This document shows positions 33,895 through 45,726 of a stretch of 64,000 nt of DNA, piece by piece. Origin of the DNA: Dendrobium chrysotoxum (Eukaryota > Streptophyta > Magnoliopsida > Asparagales > Orchidaceae); contig CM034312.1 of the NCBI GenBank assembly GCA_019925795.1, positions 21,913,914 through 21,977,913 on the forward strand, read 5' to 3'. The first letter of the stretch is position 1, and each line of letters opens with the position of its first letter. Both the position numbers and the translations under genes were made by a program. The notes below the pieces were generated by a model. The model was not told where the DNA came from, ran no database searches, and saw only the letters and a program-made list of their open reading frames with translations.

Positions 33895-34444
33895 TGATAG
33901 GAAATACTTGAGTTCGCAAGTAACCCGAAGGGAATACTTGAGTTCGCAAGCAAACCTAACTCAAAAGGGAGAGCAAACAGCAGATTTTCTGCTGTTGACA
34001 GCAGGAAAACAGCCCAAAACCAGAGAAAACAGAGGAAAAACTGAAATAAAACCAAGCAAACACTTGAATTCCACTAGTAGGTGATTGAAAGCAACAAAAG
34101 ATACAACGTTCTTCAATTTGAGAGGAAGAACAACTCTCCAAAACTCTCTTGCAACACCAAGAGCCCAAGCACACAAACCCTAGATCTCAAATTGGATTCA
34201 AATTTCAGATAACCCCCATTCCCTCCCAATCTCCCTAATTAATCCAAAAGGAGTTTTACAAAATACCTAAACAACCCATCTAATTCAAAATTTCCCTCCT
34301 AATCATGCAATTAAGCCCTAGTGGGGCCCACCCTAGCTTCCGCCCCCCTCCCCTTGCGGTTTCTTCCGCCTGGTGAAGACCTGGACCAGTCCAGGTTGGA
34401 CCGGTCCAGCCGGCCCCTCCTGGGCCGGCAGCCAAGGCGTAACA
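33895..34444 (-). repeat. 5' LTR (by element orientation) of the intronic chromovirus
   Basis: It lies beside the initiator-Met primer site at 33880-33890. Compared with the other LTR it has a 2-bp deletion in a CCCTCCCC run and about a dozen substitutions. Confidence 0.92.
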
Positions 34445-34449
34445 GAATC

Positions 34450-34914
34450 ATAAGCAATCAATATAGTAACGCATGTTCAAAACAAATTATAGAAAATAAT
34501 TCTTACGGAGGAATATTTGCTAGACAAACGTGAAACAAGCAAACCTGAGGCTTTTTTAAAATTTATGGATTGGAATTCATCATCCTTGTAAACTTTAGCC
34601 TTATCCCAATTATTTAGGCTTATATGAATTCTAGCTCTCTGTTCTTTCCTGCTAGGTTTTTTAAAATGTTTTAAAATTATTCTAAGTGAATCTTTTTGTA
34701 TGTCTTTTATCTATGTTACATTGATTCTTATCATTATTTTACTATTCCTATCTTTAATTTTAACTACTCTTCTTATGTGTGTATTTTTTTTCCGTGCATA
34801 AATCACATGAGTCTATAATACCTTATTTTATTTTCAATAGATGCTACTCTTTTAATTCTTTTGATATAATTATTTCTTTCTCTTTATATTAAAAGATTCA
34901 TGTCATGATTATTC
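34450..34914. other. AT-rich intronic sequence
   Basis: Intron DNA between the chromovirus and the first RTE copy. Nothing recognisable. Confidence 0.4.
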
Positions 34915-35595
34915 TTACATGGAGTATAATTTTAATAGTAATAGATCTAATGGGGGGATTGTGACTTTAGACGATCAAGTCATTAATAAGAGTACATGTT
35001 TTAGATATCTTGGGTCTATTGTCCAGAGTGATGGTGAAATATATGAGGATATTATTAGTAGAATTCAAGTTGGATGGTTGAAGTTGAAGAATACATCGGG
35101 CCTATTGTGTGATAGAAAAATACCTCTCAAACTTAAGGGAAAAATTAATAAGATAGTGGTGAGACTTGCAATGCTTTATGGCGTAGAATGTTGGCCATTA
35201 AAAGAAAAGCATACAATTAAGTTAAGTGTTGCAGAGATGAGGATGCTCAGGTGGATGAGTTGTTTTACTCTTAGAGATAGAATGTGAAACGAGCATATAT
35301 GTGAAAAGATTGGAGTAGCTCCAATGACAGATAAGATTAGAGAGAGTCGCCTTAGATGGTTTGATCATATAAAATATCGGCCTTCTAATGATCCGATTAG
35401 GAGAGTAGATGTATTAGATTTGACCTATGTTAAAAGAGGTAGATGTAGACCTAAAAAGACTTGATTAGAAAATATTAGAAATGACTTTTTTTTTAGTTTT
35501 AAATGAAAACTTGACTCTTAACATGACACAATGGAGAAAAATGATTCATATAGCCGACCCCACATAGTGGGATAAAAACTTGATGTTGTTGTTGC
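34915..35595 (+). mobile_element. RTE LINE 3' fragment with (TTG)n tail
   Basis: The 5'-truncated copy has a 122-codon open piece: YNFNSNRSNGGIVTLDDQVINK, FRYLGSIVQSDGE, ISRIQVGWLK, LKGKINKIVVRLAMLYGVECW and AEMRMLRWM. This is the region downstream of the RTE reverse-transcriptase palm. It ends in CCCCACATAGTGGGATAAA and a TTG-repeat tail at 35582-35601, which then runs into CT and TA microsatellites. Confidence 0.85.
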
Positions 35596-35616
35596 TGTTG
35601 TTCTCTCTCTCTCTCT

Positions 35617-35656
<40 letters not shown>
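35596..35656. repeat. (CT)n-(TA)n compound microsatellite
   Basis: A run of CT dinucleotides (about 35602-35620) followed by uninterrupted TA repeats to about 35656. It directly follows the tail of the RTE copy, as if expanded from it. Confidence 0.9.
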
Positions 35657-35659
<3 letters not shown>

Positions 35660-35744
35660 ATTCATTTCAACTCTTATTTCTATGCACTAGGATTGGATGA
35701 TTAATGAAAATCCTTGAATTGAATGCTTCATGGATATGCTGAAA

Positions 35745-37190
35745 GGCTGTTGGACCTGATGATATTCCAATAGAGCTATGGAAATGCTTAGGAGATGAAG
35801 GAATTTCTTGGCTTACTAAACTTTTTAATACTATTTTGAAGACTAAAAAGATGCCAGATGAGTGGAGAATGAGTGCGTTGATTCCTATTTTTAAGAATAA
35901 AGGTGATGCACAACATTGTGCGAATTATAAAGGAATTAAGTTAATGTGTCATACTTTAAAACTATGGGAACGAGTTATGGAGCGTAGGTTGCGGCATGAT
36001 ACTAATGTTTCTCAAAATCAATTTGGATTCATGCCGGGTAGTTCTACTATGGAAACCATACATTTATTGAGAGGTTTGACGGAGAAATATAGAGAGAATA
36101 AGGAGGATCTACATATGATTTTTATTGATTTAGAGAAAGCATATGATATAGTTCCAAGAGAAGTGCTATGGAGAGTTCTTGAAAAGAAATGAGTTAATAA
36201 TGCTTATATTCAAATCATTAAAGATATGTATACATGAGCTATTACTTGTGTTCAAACACAAGGTGGTTTGACCAAGTATTTTCCTATTTCGGTTGGATTA
36301 CATCAAGGATCAGCCTTAAGCCCATATCTTTTTCCTTTAGTCATGGATGTTCTCACTAGACATTTGCAAGAGGATATACTTTGGTGTATGCTTTTTGCTA
36401 ATAATATTCTTCTTGTTGATAAGACTAGAGAGGGAGTTGAAGCTAAATTTGAATTATGGAGGTCAACCTTAGAGTCTAAAGGTTTTTGCTTGAGTAGATC
36501 TAAAACTGAATATATGGCGTGTAATTTTAATAGTAATAGACCTAGTGGAGGGATTGTGACTTTGGGCGATCAAGTCATTTATAAGTGTGCACATTTTATA
36601 TATCTCGAATCTATTGTTCAGAGTGATGGTGAAGTAGATGGGGATATTATCAGTAAAATTCAAGTTGGATGGTTGAAGTGGAGGAATGCAACGGGCTTGT
36701 TGTGTGATAGAAAAGTCCCCCTCAAACTTAAGGGAAAATTCTATAAGATGGTGGTGTGACCTGCAATGCTTTATGGTGCAAAATGTTGGCCATTAAAAGA
36801 GAAGCATGATACTAAGTTAAGTGTTGCAGAGATGAGGATGCTCAGGTGGGTGAGTGGATTTATCCTTAGAGATAGGATACTAAATGAGCTTATACGTGAA
36901 AAGGTTGGAGTAACTATAGTGGAAGATAAGATTAGAGAGAGTCGCCTTAAATAGTTTGGTCACATAAAACGACGGCCTTCCGATTACTCGGTTAGGAAAG
37001 TAGAGGTATTAGATTTGACCTATATTAAGAAAGGAAGAGGAAGACCTAAAAAGACTTGGTTAGAAAATATTAGAAATGATCTTTCTTTATTAGATTTAAA
37101 TGAGAATTTGATTTTTAACAGGACACAATAGAGAAAAAGGATTCATGTAGCTGATCCCATGTAGTGGGACAAAGGCTTGATGATGTTGTA
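35745..37190 (+). mobile_element. RTE LINE with a perfect 14-bp target duplication
   Basis: TGGATATGCTGAAA occurs at 35731-35744 and again at 37191-37204, bracketing a 1446-bp 5'-truncated RTE copy. The insert encodes the RT from GPDDIPIELWKCLGD onward: ALIPIFKNKGDAQHCANYKGI, FGFMPGSSTMETIHLL, LHMIFIDLEKAYD, GLHQGSALSPYLFPLVMDVL and KCWPLKEKHDTKLSVAEMRMLRW. It ends GCTTGATGATGTTGTA. The catalytic motif reads FANN instead of the usual FADD or YADD, and several stops occur. It sits about 150 bp downstream of another RTE copy in the same orientation. Confidence 0.92.
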
Positions 37191-37308
37191 TGGATATGCT
37201 GAAAAGACCGAAATGGTTACTTATGAGATCCAATAATTTTACTTGATTGCACGAGTAATTTACTAAACTAAGAGGCAGACCGTGACTAACAAATCATTTA
37301 AAACTCAC

Positions 37309-37952
37309 CTTTATGTTCAAATGGAAGTGATAATTCACATGACCCTATTGGAAACTTGAGTTTCTGCATTAAAACCTGCAGGTTAGGCTTGTATAACCAA
37401 ATGTTTCCTTTTCTTGCAACAAGATGCTTGCATGAAAAGAGGTTTGGTATTGGAAGACAGTCTGTAACAAGAAGAACAAGTGCTGGGTCATGGCCTTCTT
37501 TTGAATCCACTGAAAGTTTGGCTGCTGCATGCTGCAAATGTAATCGAGCTATATCCCTTGTCCAGTTGCCAGTCCTATTGCAAGGAAGTTTGGCAGCCAC
37601 CAGGCCAAATTGTGATCTTCTTGGCACCTTAGGATTTGGAAGATTTTGGCAAGAGGGTTCATCAGATTCTTCTTCCTCATCAATCCATTCAGGATAGAGG
37701 TCATCCCAAGTAAGGTCTTTACCAGCATTGCCAAGTTGAACCTTTGAAAATTTCGCAGTTGGCAATAGATTTTGCCAATTTTTTATCTCAGTGCTATTGA
37801 AGTTTAGTAATCCAACCTTCAGATTTTCTTGCCTTCCATATAGCTTTGTTGTGATTTGTAGTATTTGAGCCCACTGAAAATCTAAATTTGAGACGTATCT
37901 TTGATCAGGGATCTCCTTTCTCCACAGCCATCCAGCACTCGCAAAACTTGAC
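37309..37952 (-). CDS. GUX: GUX exon 3: stem and pre-catalytic region
   Basis: The exon lies between acceptor TATGCAG|GTCAAG and donor AAAG|GTGAGT and encodes residues 81-294. It contains the GUX-specific segment FASAGWLWRKEIPDQRYVSNLDFQWAQI, then LLPTAKFSKVQLGN, LTWDDLYPEWIDEEEE, CDRTGNWTRD-like CNRTGNWTRDIARLHLQHAAAKL and GSCELSLPFEHK. This luminal part precedes the GT8 fold in all GUX/PGSIP proteins. No interruptions are seen. Confidence 0.92.
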
Positions 37953-38141
37953 CTGCATAGTTGAATATTAAGTTATAAATCAGGTTCATATTTAAAGATT
38001 AGACTAGTTAGACTGAGTAGTAGTCTACTTTCTTTTCACTTTCCATTTGTAAGAGTAACGAAATATAAATGTGGAAGTTTGGAGCAGTTATTGTGAACAA
38101 GGCAAGCAAAACAGGTAGAGAGATGAAGTCACTGTATGTAC

Positions 38142-38348
38142 CGAGCAAGGCCGCTTGATGATTTTGCATAACGACACTTTACTGGAGAGTGAAGAACTTT
38201 AAACAAGATTCCAAACACAAAAAATACAACGAGGTACTTCGACCAACAAAGCTTGCTGCTGGAACTCCTTTCTTGACTTGGATTCACCAACTTGGTAGTT
38301 TCTTTGTGGCTACTGCTTTTGTGGGTTCTTCTTAGATTTCCGTCTGAC
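38142..38348 (-). CDS. GUX: GUX exon 2: cytosolic tail and membrane anchor
   Basis: The exon encodes residues 12-79 plus split codons. The acceptor is TTCAG|GTCAGAC and the donor CTCG|GTACA. It supplies a Ser/Arg/Lys-rich N-terminal tail (DGNLRRTHKSSSHKETTKL), then a single hydrophobic span YLVVFFVFGILFKVL (about residues 49-63). This is the type II signal-anchor expected for a Golgi glycosyltransferase. It contributes two bases (CG) to an Arg codon completed by exon 3. Confidence 0.85.
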
Positions 38349-38501
38349 CTGAATAAATTTAAATAAACTCAATGAGATCTTTGCTTCGAGGTTCATCAAT
38401 ATGAAAACAACTAAATGTGTAAATCAATCATCTTTTGGAAGAATAAATAAAGAAGAGCAATGTAGGATAAGAGAACAACATTCTTTCTGTTTTCTTCCCT
38501 A

Positions 38502-39220
38502 TCTTGGAAGGCTTCACAAATTCAGGGCAGTCATGGAAAATCAGAAATGATAGTAAATAAAATGAGAAAGTACATAAAATTAAATAAGAAAAATTCAAAA
38601 AAAAATCAATTAAATAATCTCACAATGATAAAAATTTTGGAATAAAGGAAGGGTTTTTGCACCTAAAATTGAAATTTTATTCTTGCCACTAATTATATTA
38701 CATATCTCATGATTCTCTTTCTTACAGATAAAAGTAACACAAATGATTAACAAATTGTAAAATATTTAAAGGCATAGTAAAAAATAACTCCAATAAAATA
38801 ATAAAAGTACCATACTGTCCAAAAGATATAAAATAACTCAAATTATTTGTGAGAAAACAAAATAACTCAAATTATTTCTGAATTTGGAAGGCTTCCCAAA
38901 TTCAGGGCAGTCAGGAAAAAACCAGAAATGATAAATACAATGAGAAAGTACATAAAATTAATTAAGAAAATTCAGAAAGAAAATCAATTAAGGGTTTGTG
39001 CACCTAAATTTTGGAATAAATAAAGGGTTTTTGCACCTAAATTTAAAATTTTATTCTTGTCACAAATTATATTGCATGTCTCATGATTCTATTTCTTATA
39101 GATGAAAGTAACACAAATGATAACAAATTTGAAGGCATAGTAAAAAGATAACTCCAATAAAATAATAAATTATCATACTATCCAAAAGATATGAAATAAC
39201 TCAAATTATTCGTGAGAAAA
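38502..39220. repeat. Tandem duplication of about 380 bp
   Basis: Two adjacent copies begin TTGGAAGGCTTC.CAAATTCAGGGCAGTCA (38502 and 38883). Both go on through GGGTTTTTGCACCTAAA, ATCTCATGATTCT and AACTCCAATAAAATAATAAA. They have diverged by scattered substitutions and small gaps. Confidence 0.85.
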
Positions 39221-41494
39221 TAAAATTTGGATTTTATGTTTATCATCCTCCCTTAGCACAATCGAATAGTCATGTAATTGGATCCAAACTTATTCGTTGG
39301 ATGTTGCATTGATGCCATACCTTACTAGAAGATTTACTTGCTAAGCTACGAGGAATCTGTTAGTGAGAATAGGTAATTAGAGAGAGTGGAGAGTGGAGAT
39401 GAATAGGCTGACAAAACTTTCACTATCTCAATCAGAAATACAAGAATAAGCTAGAGGCCCAAAAAGGTTTATAGCTCTCTGAAAAGTCTAAATTTTTTAT
39501 CCTTAATTATTCTTCATCACTCCATATTTATAGGGCTTTGAAGGTTATAGAAAAGATTACATGAAAAAGAAAAAAAATGTGGGCTATAAGTAGATGCCTA
39601 TACAATGTTACACACTAGTCTATCATATGTGGTGCCTCTTGATAGATTCAAGGGAAGATGAAGTCAATGATCTGACTTATGTCATGTTGTCGCGTGAGCT
39701 TAAGAGGGGGCGGGTAGGCATAGGGCGAGTCTTGAAAGAGGGCAGATATGTAGTTGGAGGGTTATCTCGTGATGGCGGCAAATGATATAAGAGGCTCAAC
39801 GTCGCCCTAGTGATGAAGGCAAGCTGAAATGTGAGTGGGGATGGCGAGTTCTCAAGACTGGGATTAGTTGTAGCCGAACGAGTGTGGGATTGTCGAGGTA
39901 AGTGCTTTTCTGTAGGTGCATTAGGCCTGCTCGAAGGGCTCCGAGGATAAGATTTGACTGAGATGAGTGATGATCTGCTTTCCTGGTCGAAGGATCTTTT
40001 AGTCGCTCAGTGTAGGGTAACTTCTTTGAGTGGATGTGTAATACTTGAATGTACCAATTCAGTCGAACCGGTCTAGTATTGATCTCAGCAGGTGAGCAGG
40101 CGAGAGCGATAGGGATCACATGATTGAGCGTGCTGTCGAAATGTGTGAGTGAGCAGGTTGGGGCTAAGCAAAGCAAATGAGTGCAAGCGTAGAGAGATCG
40201 ACATGACTCCTTGCATGGGTAAATGATTGATTTCGCTTGGTTTTGGGAGAAAAGTCAGAATGAGAGAAAGAGAAGAGCTCGGGCGAGGAAGAAGAATATT
40301 ATGTGGAAGAGGAAGAGTTTGTATTTTCTTTTCACCATAAATAGGTGAGTAGTTCATTGTTTTTTTGGTTTTTGTTTTTGTTTTTTTTTAATTCTTCTAG
40401 GTGAGGAAGAAAGTTAGAGTAGTTCATGTGCTTCATATAGGTGGAGGAAGAGTAAGGTATTTTTTTTAGAGATGAGGAATTTATGATTGCTAATTGTGTT
40501 AAAGCAATTTGTTGTTTTTATTCAACATGAAGAAAGAAATAATAGGCCAGAATTCAAAGGATTGTAACTCAAAAAAGAAGAAAATTTGAGGTAAATAATA
40601 CAAGTTATTTAAGTGAAATTGTTGACCAATTTCAGGGCATATTATATCCGATGTGATTAGAAATATAGTTCATTAACTTAGAAGAGTTCGACATTGTCAA
40701 TATTGTCGTTGATTACATCTGACGTGTTTGACAATAATTCAGAATTTGGTCTAAAAATATTTAATATATATAATTGTTATTTTTGGAACAATGTAGAAAT
40801 TTAATTGATGAGTTGAGATGAAATATCATAATCAAGCTAAGCTTCTCAGAAAAAAAGGCAAGAGTTAATATGTTAATGCATATTTAGTTTGAAGTAAATA
40901 AAATATGATTGTAAAATAGTTATGTGGATTTACATAATTGTGTTATTTATTTTAGGTGATATATTAAGGAGGGTTGTTTAAGAACTGAAGGAATTTGTAA
41001 GAGTTCCAAACACACAACAAAGAAGTGAAATGAATGATTACAATTATTTTATAATAGTTATATATATCTTTTATTATTTTTTTATTTTTTCAATGCAATT
41101 ATTTAATATTATATAAGGTATGTAAACTTGTTGAATTCTAAATGAACTACCATACATTAAATAAAGGAAAACTAAATAATCTTAGTTATAATATGGTATG
41201 TATGTGAATGTGAAAAATTACGTATGTAGATTGATATGTATGTGAAAAGAAAATGAAATGAATATAATTAACTATAATAAGGAAATGAAAAAAAAAAGTT
41301 GAAATTGAAAAAATAAGTACATGCAAATACATAAGTTCACTCCCTTATGATATGAATTGGGGATGCAACGGACCCGTACAAGATAAGTGGGAAAGGAAAT
41401 TGAAATAAAAATGATTTTACATTCATTTATACAAAATTTAGACGATGCTTCTGTAATAAATGAACTATTAAAAAGGAAAAGTTAAAAAAAATAG

Positions 41495-42065
41495 AAATTA
41501 TGAAGAGCATTTTATCAATCAAGAAATTATATTATTCACATCTTAAATATGTATATGTTTGTTAAATAAAAAGTTCAATATAATGAGAATGATTATTTAT
41601 ATGCATGTTTTATTATTATATTATAAATTATAATTGACAATTGAATTTTTTATTGAAAACCCAAATTATTAAATTAATTTTTTCATATAAATTCTTTGTT
41701 GAATAATTGATCTTAAATGTTTTGTGTATAGAAGAAGAGATTAAATGAGAATGATGATTTATTTATTAAATAAATGTCTGATTGTGGAAGTTTTGCGTAC
41801 AAAAGAAATTATGATGAATGTTTTATTAATCAAGAAATTATAACATTCACATTTATATTAAATATGTATATGTATGTTAAATGAAAAATTCAATATAAAT
41901 GAAAATGGTTATCATATGCATGTTTTACTGTTATATTATAAATTGTAATTGACCACTAAGTTTATTATTAAAAACTTAAATGATTAAATTGATATTTTTC
42001 AGTAAATCCCTTATTGACTAAATGACTGATCGCAAAGGTTTTGTGTATATAAGAAGAGGGTCAAC
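41495..42065. repeat. Tandem duplication of about 310 bp
   Basis: Two copies share TTTTAT.AATCAAGAAATTATA, AAATATGTATATGT, CATATGCATGTTTTA and a closing GGTTTTGTGTATA.AAGAAGAG. One is at 41495-41745 and the other at 41805-42060. They are AT-rich, diverged and non-coding. Confidence 0.8.
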
Positions 42066-42403
42066 TAAGAATAGGTAAGAGCTGTTTTATTGTATGTTTA
42101 GACTGAAAATTATTCAGTAGCTTTTCTGTTACTTTTGAATATTAGTTTATGGAGCAATTATTATTATAGAAATAATTGTGTTATTCGTCTGAACACTTGT
42201 TTCTATCTCATTAACAAGTTATAGGGTCGGGTTGTAACAAGATGCGAGTGAGTGGTGACTTCTACTTGGATGAATTCTTCTAGCAGTTGTTGGTGAGTTC
42301 GCTAAGGCATTTGATTATGAGAAGGAAATATACTTCTATGACTCGGTTGCTACCTATGAGGATACCTGTGAATAGGAGTGTCAAAATGGATTTACAGGTA
42401 ACG

Positions 42404-42640
42404 GAGGATGGAAGGGCCGTAGTCGGTGGGTGATTGTGGTTGGAGGGACTGTAGTTGGCGGGCGATGGAGATCGAAGGGACCGTAGTTGGCAAGCGAAGG
42501 TGGTCGGAGGGATCGTAGTTTGCTGGCGACGGTGGTCGGAGTGACTGTAGTCGGGGGGCGAAGGTGGTCGGAGGGACCGTAGCCGGCATGCGACGGTGGT
42601 CGGAAGGACCATAGTCAATGTGCGACGATGGTCGAAGTAA
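42404..42640. repeat. 32-bp minisatellite, small array
   Basis: About seven units of the form GTAGTTGGCGGGCGATGG followed by AGATCGAAGGGACC lie in an otherwise AT-rich intron. They belong to the same family as the two large arrays downstream. Confidence 0.85.
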
Positions 42641-43859
42641 ATTAAAGAGGAGCTCACCAAACTAGAAGAGGAAGAAGAACTAGGGTCCATTCTACTAGAA
42701 GAAACTTTCCTCTAATTTTCATGAAAATTTGATGGTTGTATTCTTTCCATTATAATTTCTTCTTTAATTTATTATTTGTTGCCATAGAAGGCATATCCAT
42801 ATCCCTATAAATCTTTCTCATATCATCTCCCAATCAACTATTAAATATAATAACCTGAAAGACCCTATTGTGGATGTTAGTCTCTTGATCGAACCTCTTT
42901 AAGTTGCTTGTGCCTTATTATGATGTGATCTTTTGCTCAGCCTTCTTAAAAAGCAGTCCACTAATCCATGTTTGGTAGTTTCACTCATTATATTTGTCAA
43001 ATTATTTGATGCCCTAAATTTTATAAATATCTTGATAAACCAATTTACATTGTTAAAGCATGTAACTTTGTGAAGAACATTATGAAACATCAAAACATTA
43101 GTCCTACAATATGTGAGTGTTAGATTTAGGGCTTTATTTCTAATGACACATAATTAGTCGTATAAATCCAACTTATCCATTCGATCCCCCATCATAGTTG
43201 ATGAACAACCTCATACGCTTTACACTATATGATCCATCTTCATCAGCTTCAGATTCAATGCGTTGAGTACTGGACTCACGTTACTCTCATCTATGTCATT
43301 CAAGGAGCGTTGATTTTCTTTAGGGCAATCATTGAGGATATAGTTTTAAATTGAGTGATTTTTTTTAGAGTGGGTGAACAACCAATAATTGATGGTATAA
43401 TTGGTTTTAAGGATTTAGTAAAATGCTCTAGGGCTTCTATCATTAATAATAAATTCCATACATCAGAAAAATGATGAGAATTTACGCATCATAAAAAATT
43501 AGCTTGATTAGGCTCTATTGCATGCCGAAACATTCACGACGGTAGAGAGATATAGGGTTTAGCATCCTAACTTTATATGAAGATCCAACACACACATAGT
43601 TAAGAAAGAGGGATGCAAAAGTAATAAGAGATACCAAGTTGTTTATGTGGCAAACCCTGTAAAGAGGGAAAAAATATGGCCTAACCCAGTTAAAATAATT
43701 TTACTAGTGTTTGTAGTCGATTATAAATGATGCGCTTCCTCGGGGAAGGCCTACGGTTGATGTAGCAAATATACATCATGTAGAGCACATTACATGATGG
43801 GAGTTGGAAGAATCCAGTGATATGAGAGTTATTCTCAAAAGAATGTTGACATGTTCGTT

Positions 43860-44900
43860 TGGTCGGTAGAACCGTAGCCGGACGATGGAGGTCAGAGGTG
43901 TCGTAGTCGAGCGGCTGAGGTAGAGGGGATCGTTGTTGGGTGGCGGTAGTCAGAGAGACTATAGTCGGGTGATAAAGGTCGGAAGGACCGTAGTTGGCGA
44001 GGGAGGTCGAAGAGACCATAGTCGGCGGGCAATGGAGGTCATAGATATTGTAGTTGACAGGCGATGGTGATCAGAGGGATCGTAGTCGGAAGGACATGGA
44101 GGTTGGAGGGATCTTAGTCGGCGGGCGACAGATGTTGGAGGTTGGAGGGACTATAGTCGACAGGAGACAGTGGTTGGAGGGATTGTAGTCAGTGGGCGAT
44201 GGAGTTCGGAGGGACCGTAGACGGTGGGCAAAGGCGGTTGGAAGGATCGTAGTCGGTTGACGACAGTGGTCGGAGGGACCATAGTTAGCGGGCAATGGTG
44301 GCCAGCGAGCGATGATGGTAGAAGGGACCGTAATTGGCAGGTGACAGAGAATGGAAGGACCATAGTCGGCGGGTGACATTGGTCGGAGAAACTGTAGTTG
44401 GTGGGCGATGGAGGTCAGAGGGACCGTAGTCGGGGGCGAAGGTGGTCGGAGGGATAGTAGTCGGCCGGCGACGGTGGTCAGAGTGACCGTAGTCAGGGGG
44501 CGAAGGTGGCGGAGGGACCGTAGTCAGCGTGCGACGGTGGTCGGAGGACCATATTCGACGTGCGACGGTGGTCAAAGAGATCGTAATCTACGGGCGACTG
44601 TGGTCCTAGGGACTATTGTTGGTGGGCGACGGTGGTTGGAGGTACCGTAGTCACCGGGGACGGTGGTGGGAGGGACCGTAGTCGGCGGGTGACGGAGGTT
44701 GGAGGGACCGTAGTCGACGGGCGATGGTATACAGAGGGACCATAGTCGGCAAGCGACGGAGGTGGGCAACGTAAGTTAGAGGGACCGTAGTACCGTAGTC
44801 GGCAGGCGACCGAGGTCGAAGGACGACTATTGTTGGAGTGACCGTAGTTGGTGGTTGATGAAGGTCGGAAGGATCGTAGTCAGACGATGATGGTGGTCAA
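43860..44900. repeat. 32-bp GC-rich minisatellite, array B
   Basis: Roughly 30 units of about 32 bp follow the consensus GTAGTCGGCGGGCGACGG plus TGGTCGGAGGGACC. Within the unit GTCG and CGAC flank GCGGG and could form a hairpin. Because 32 is not a multiple of 3, each strand gives overlapping repeat peptides in all frames (RPPTTVPPT-like). These are not genes. Confidence 0.9.
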
Positions 44901-45726
44901 ACGAAGGCCTGGCGGTGGTTGCCAAACAGAGATCCGACGAAGGGTTGTAAGAGAGCCAACCCGGCTCGTGAGCTGACTCCATCTCAACTCATTAACAAGC
45001 TCATGAATTGAGCTTATCGTGCCTATAAATCCAACTTATCCATTCCATCCCCCATCATAGTTGATGAACAACCTCATACGCTTTACACTATATGGTCCAT
45101 CTTCATGAGCTTCAGATTCAATGCGTTGAGTACTGGACTCACGTTACTCTCATCCATATGCCATTCAAAGAGCGTTGATTTTCTTTAGGGCAATCATTGA
45201 GGATATAATTTTAAATTGAGTGATTTTTTTAGAGTGGGTGAACAACCAATAATTTATGGTATAATTGGTTTTAGGGATTTAATAAAATGCTCTAGGGCTT
45301 CTATCATTAATACTAAACTCCATACATTAGAAAAATGATGATAATTTACACATCATAAAAATTAGCTTGATTAGGCTCTATTGCATGCCGGAACATTCAT
45401 GACAGTAGAGAGAGATAGGATTCAGCATCCTAACTTTGTATGAAGAACCAGCACACACAGATAAGAAATAGGGATGCAAAATTAATAAGAGATACCAAGT
45501 TGTTTATGTGGCAAACTATGTAAAGAGGAAAAACAATAGGGCCTAACCCAGTTAAAATAATTTTACTAGTGTTTGTAGTCGATTACAAATGATGCCCTTC
45601 TTCGGGGGAAGGCCTTGGCTTGATGTAGCAAATATACATCATATAGAGCACATTACATGGTGGGAGTTGGAGGAATCCAATGATATGAGAGTTGTTCTCA
45701 AAAGAATGTTGATATGTTCGTTTGGT

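Larger units (their letters stand above)
28516..34444 (-). mobile_element. Full-length Ty3/gypsy chromovirus, inactivated
   Basis: LTRs of 552 bp (28516-29067) and 550 bp (33895-34444) start TGATAGGAAA and end GGCGTAACA. They differ at about 15 positions by eye, roughly 97% identity. The target duplication GAATC is perfect (28511-28515, 34445-34449). The initiator-Met primer site GGTATCAGAGC lies beside the right LTR (33880-33890, minus strand). A G-rich polypurine tract lies beside the left LTR. The order gag, protease, RT, RNase H, integrase, chromodomain defines a chromovirus. Stops and a frameshift disable pol. It lies in the same orientation as the GUX gene whose intron it occupies. Confidence 0.95.
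27349..37308 (-). other. GUX intron 3, about 10 kb, transposon-filled
   Basis: The donor AAAG|GTGAGT and acceptor ACAG|TGAGACC flank a 9960-bp intron. In a simple plant gene it would be a few hundred bases. The excess is explained by a 5.9-kb LTR retrotransposon, two RTE LINE copies, and an unassigned repeat-like block at 27590-28300. That block is rich in inverted GTGTCG and GACACG motifs. The joined protein reads straight across from SLPFEHK to VRPSSTNARREAYATILHS. Confidence 0.85.
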
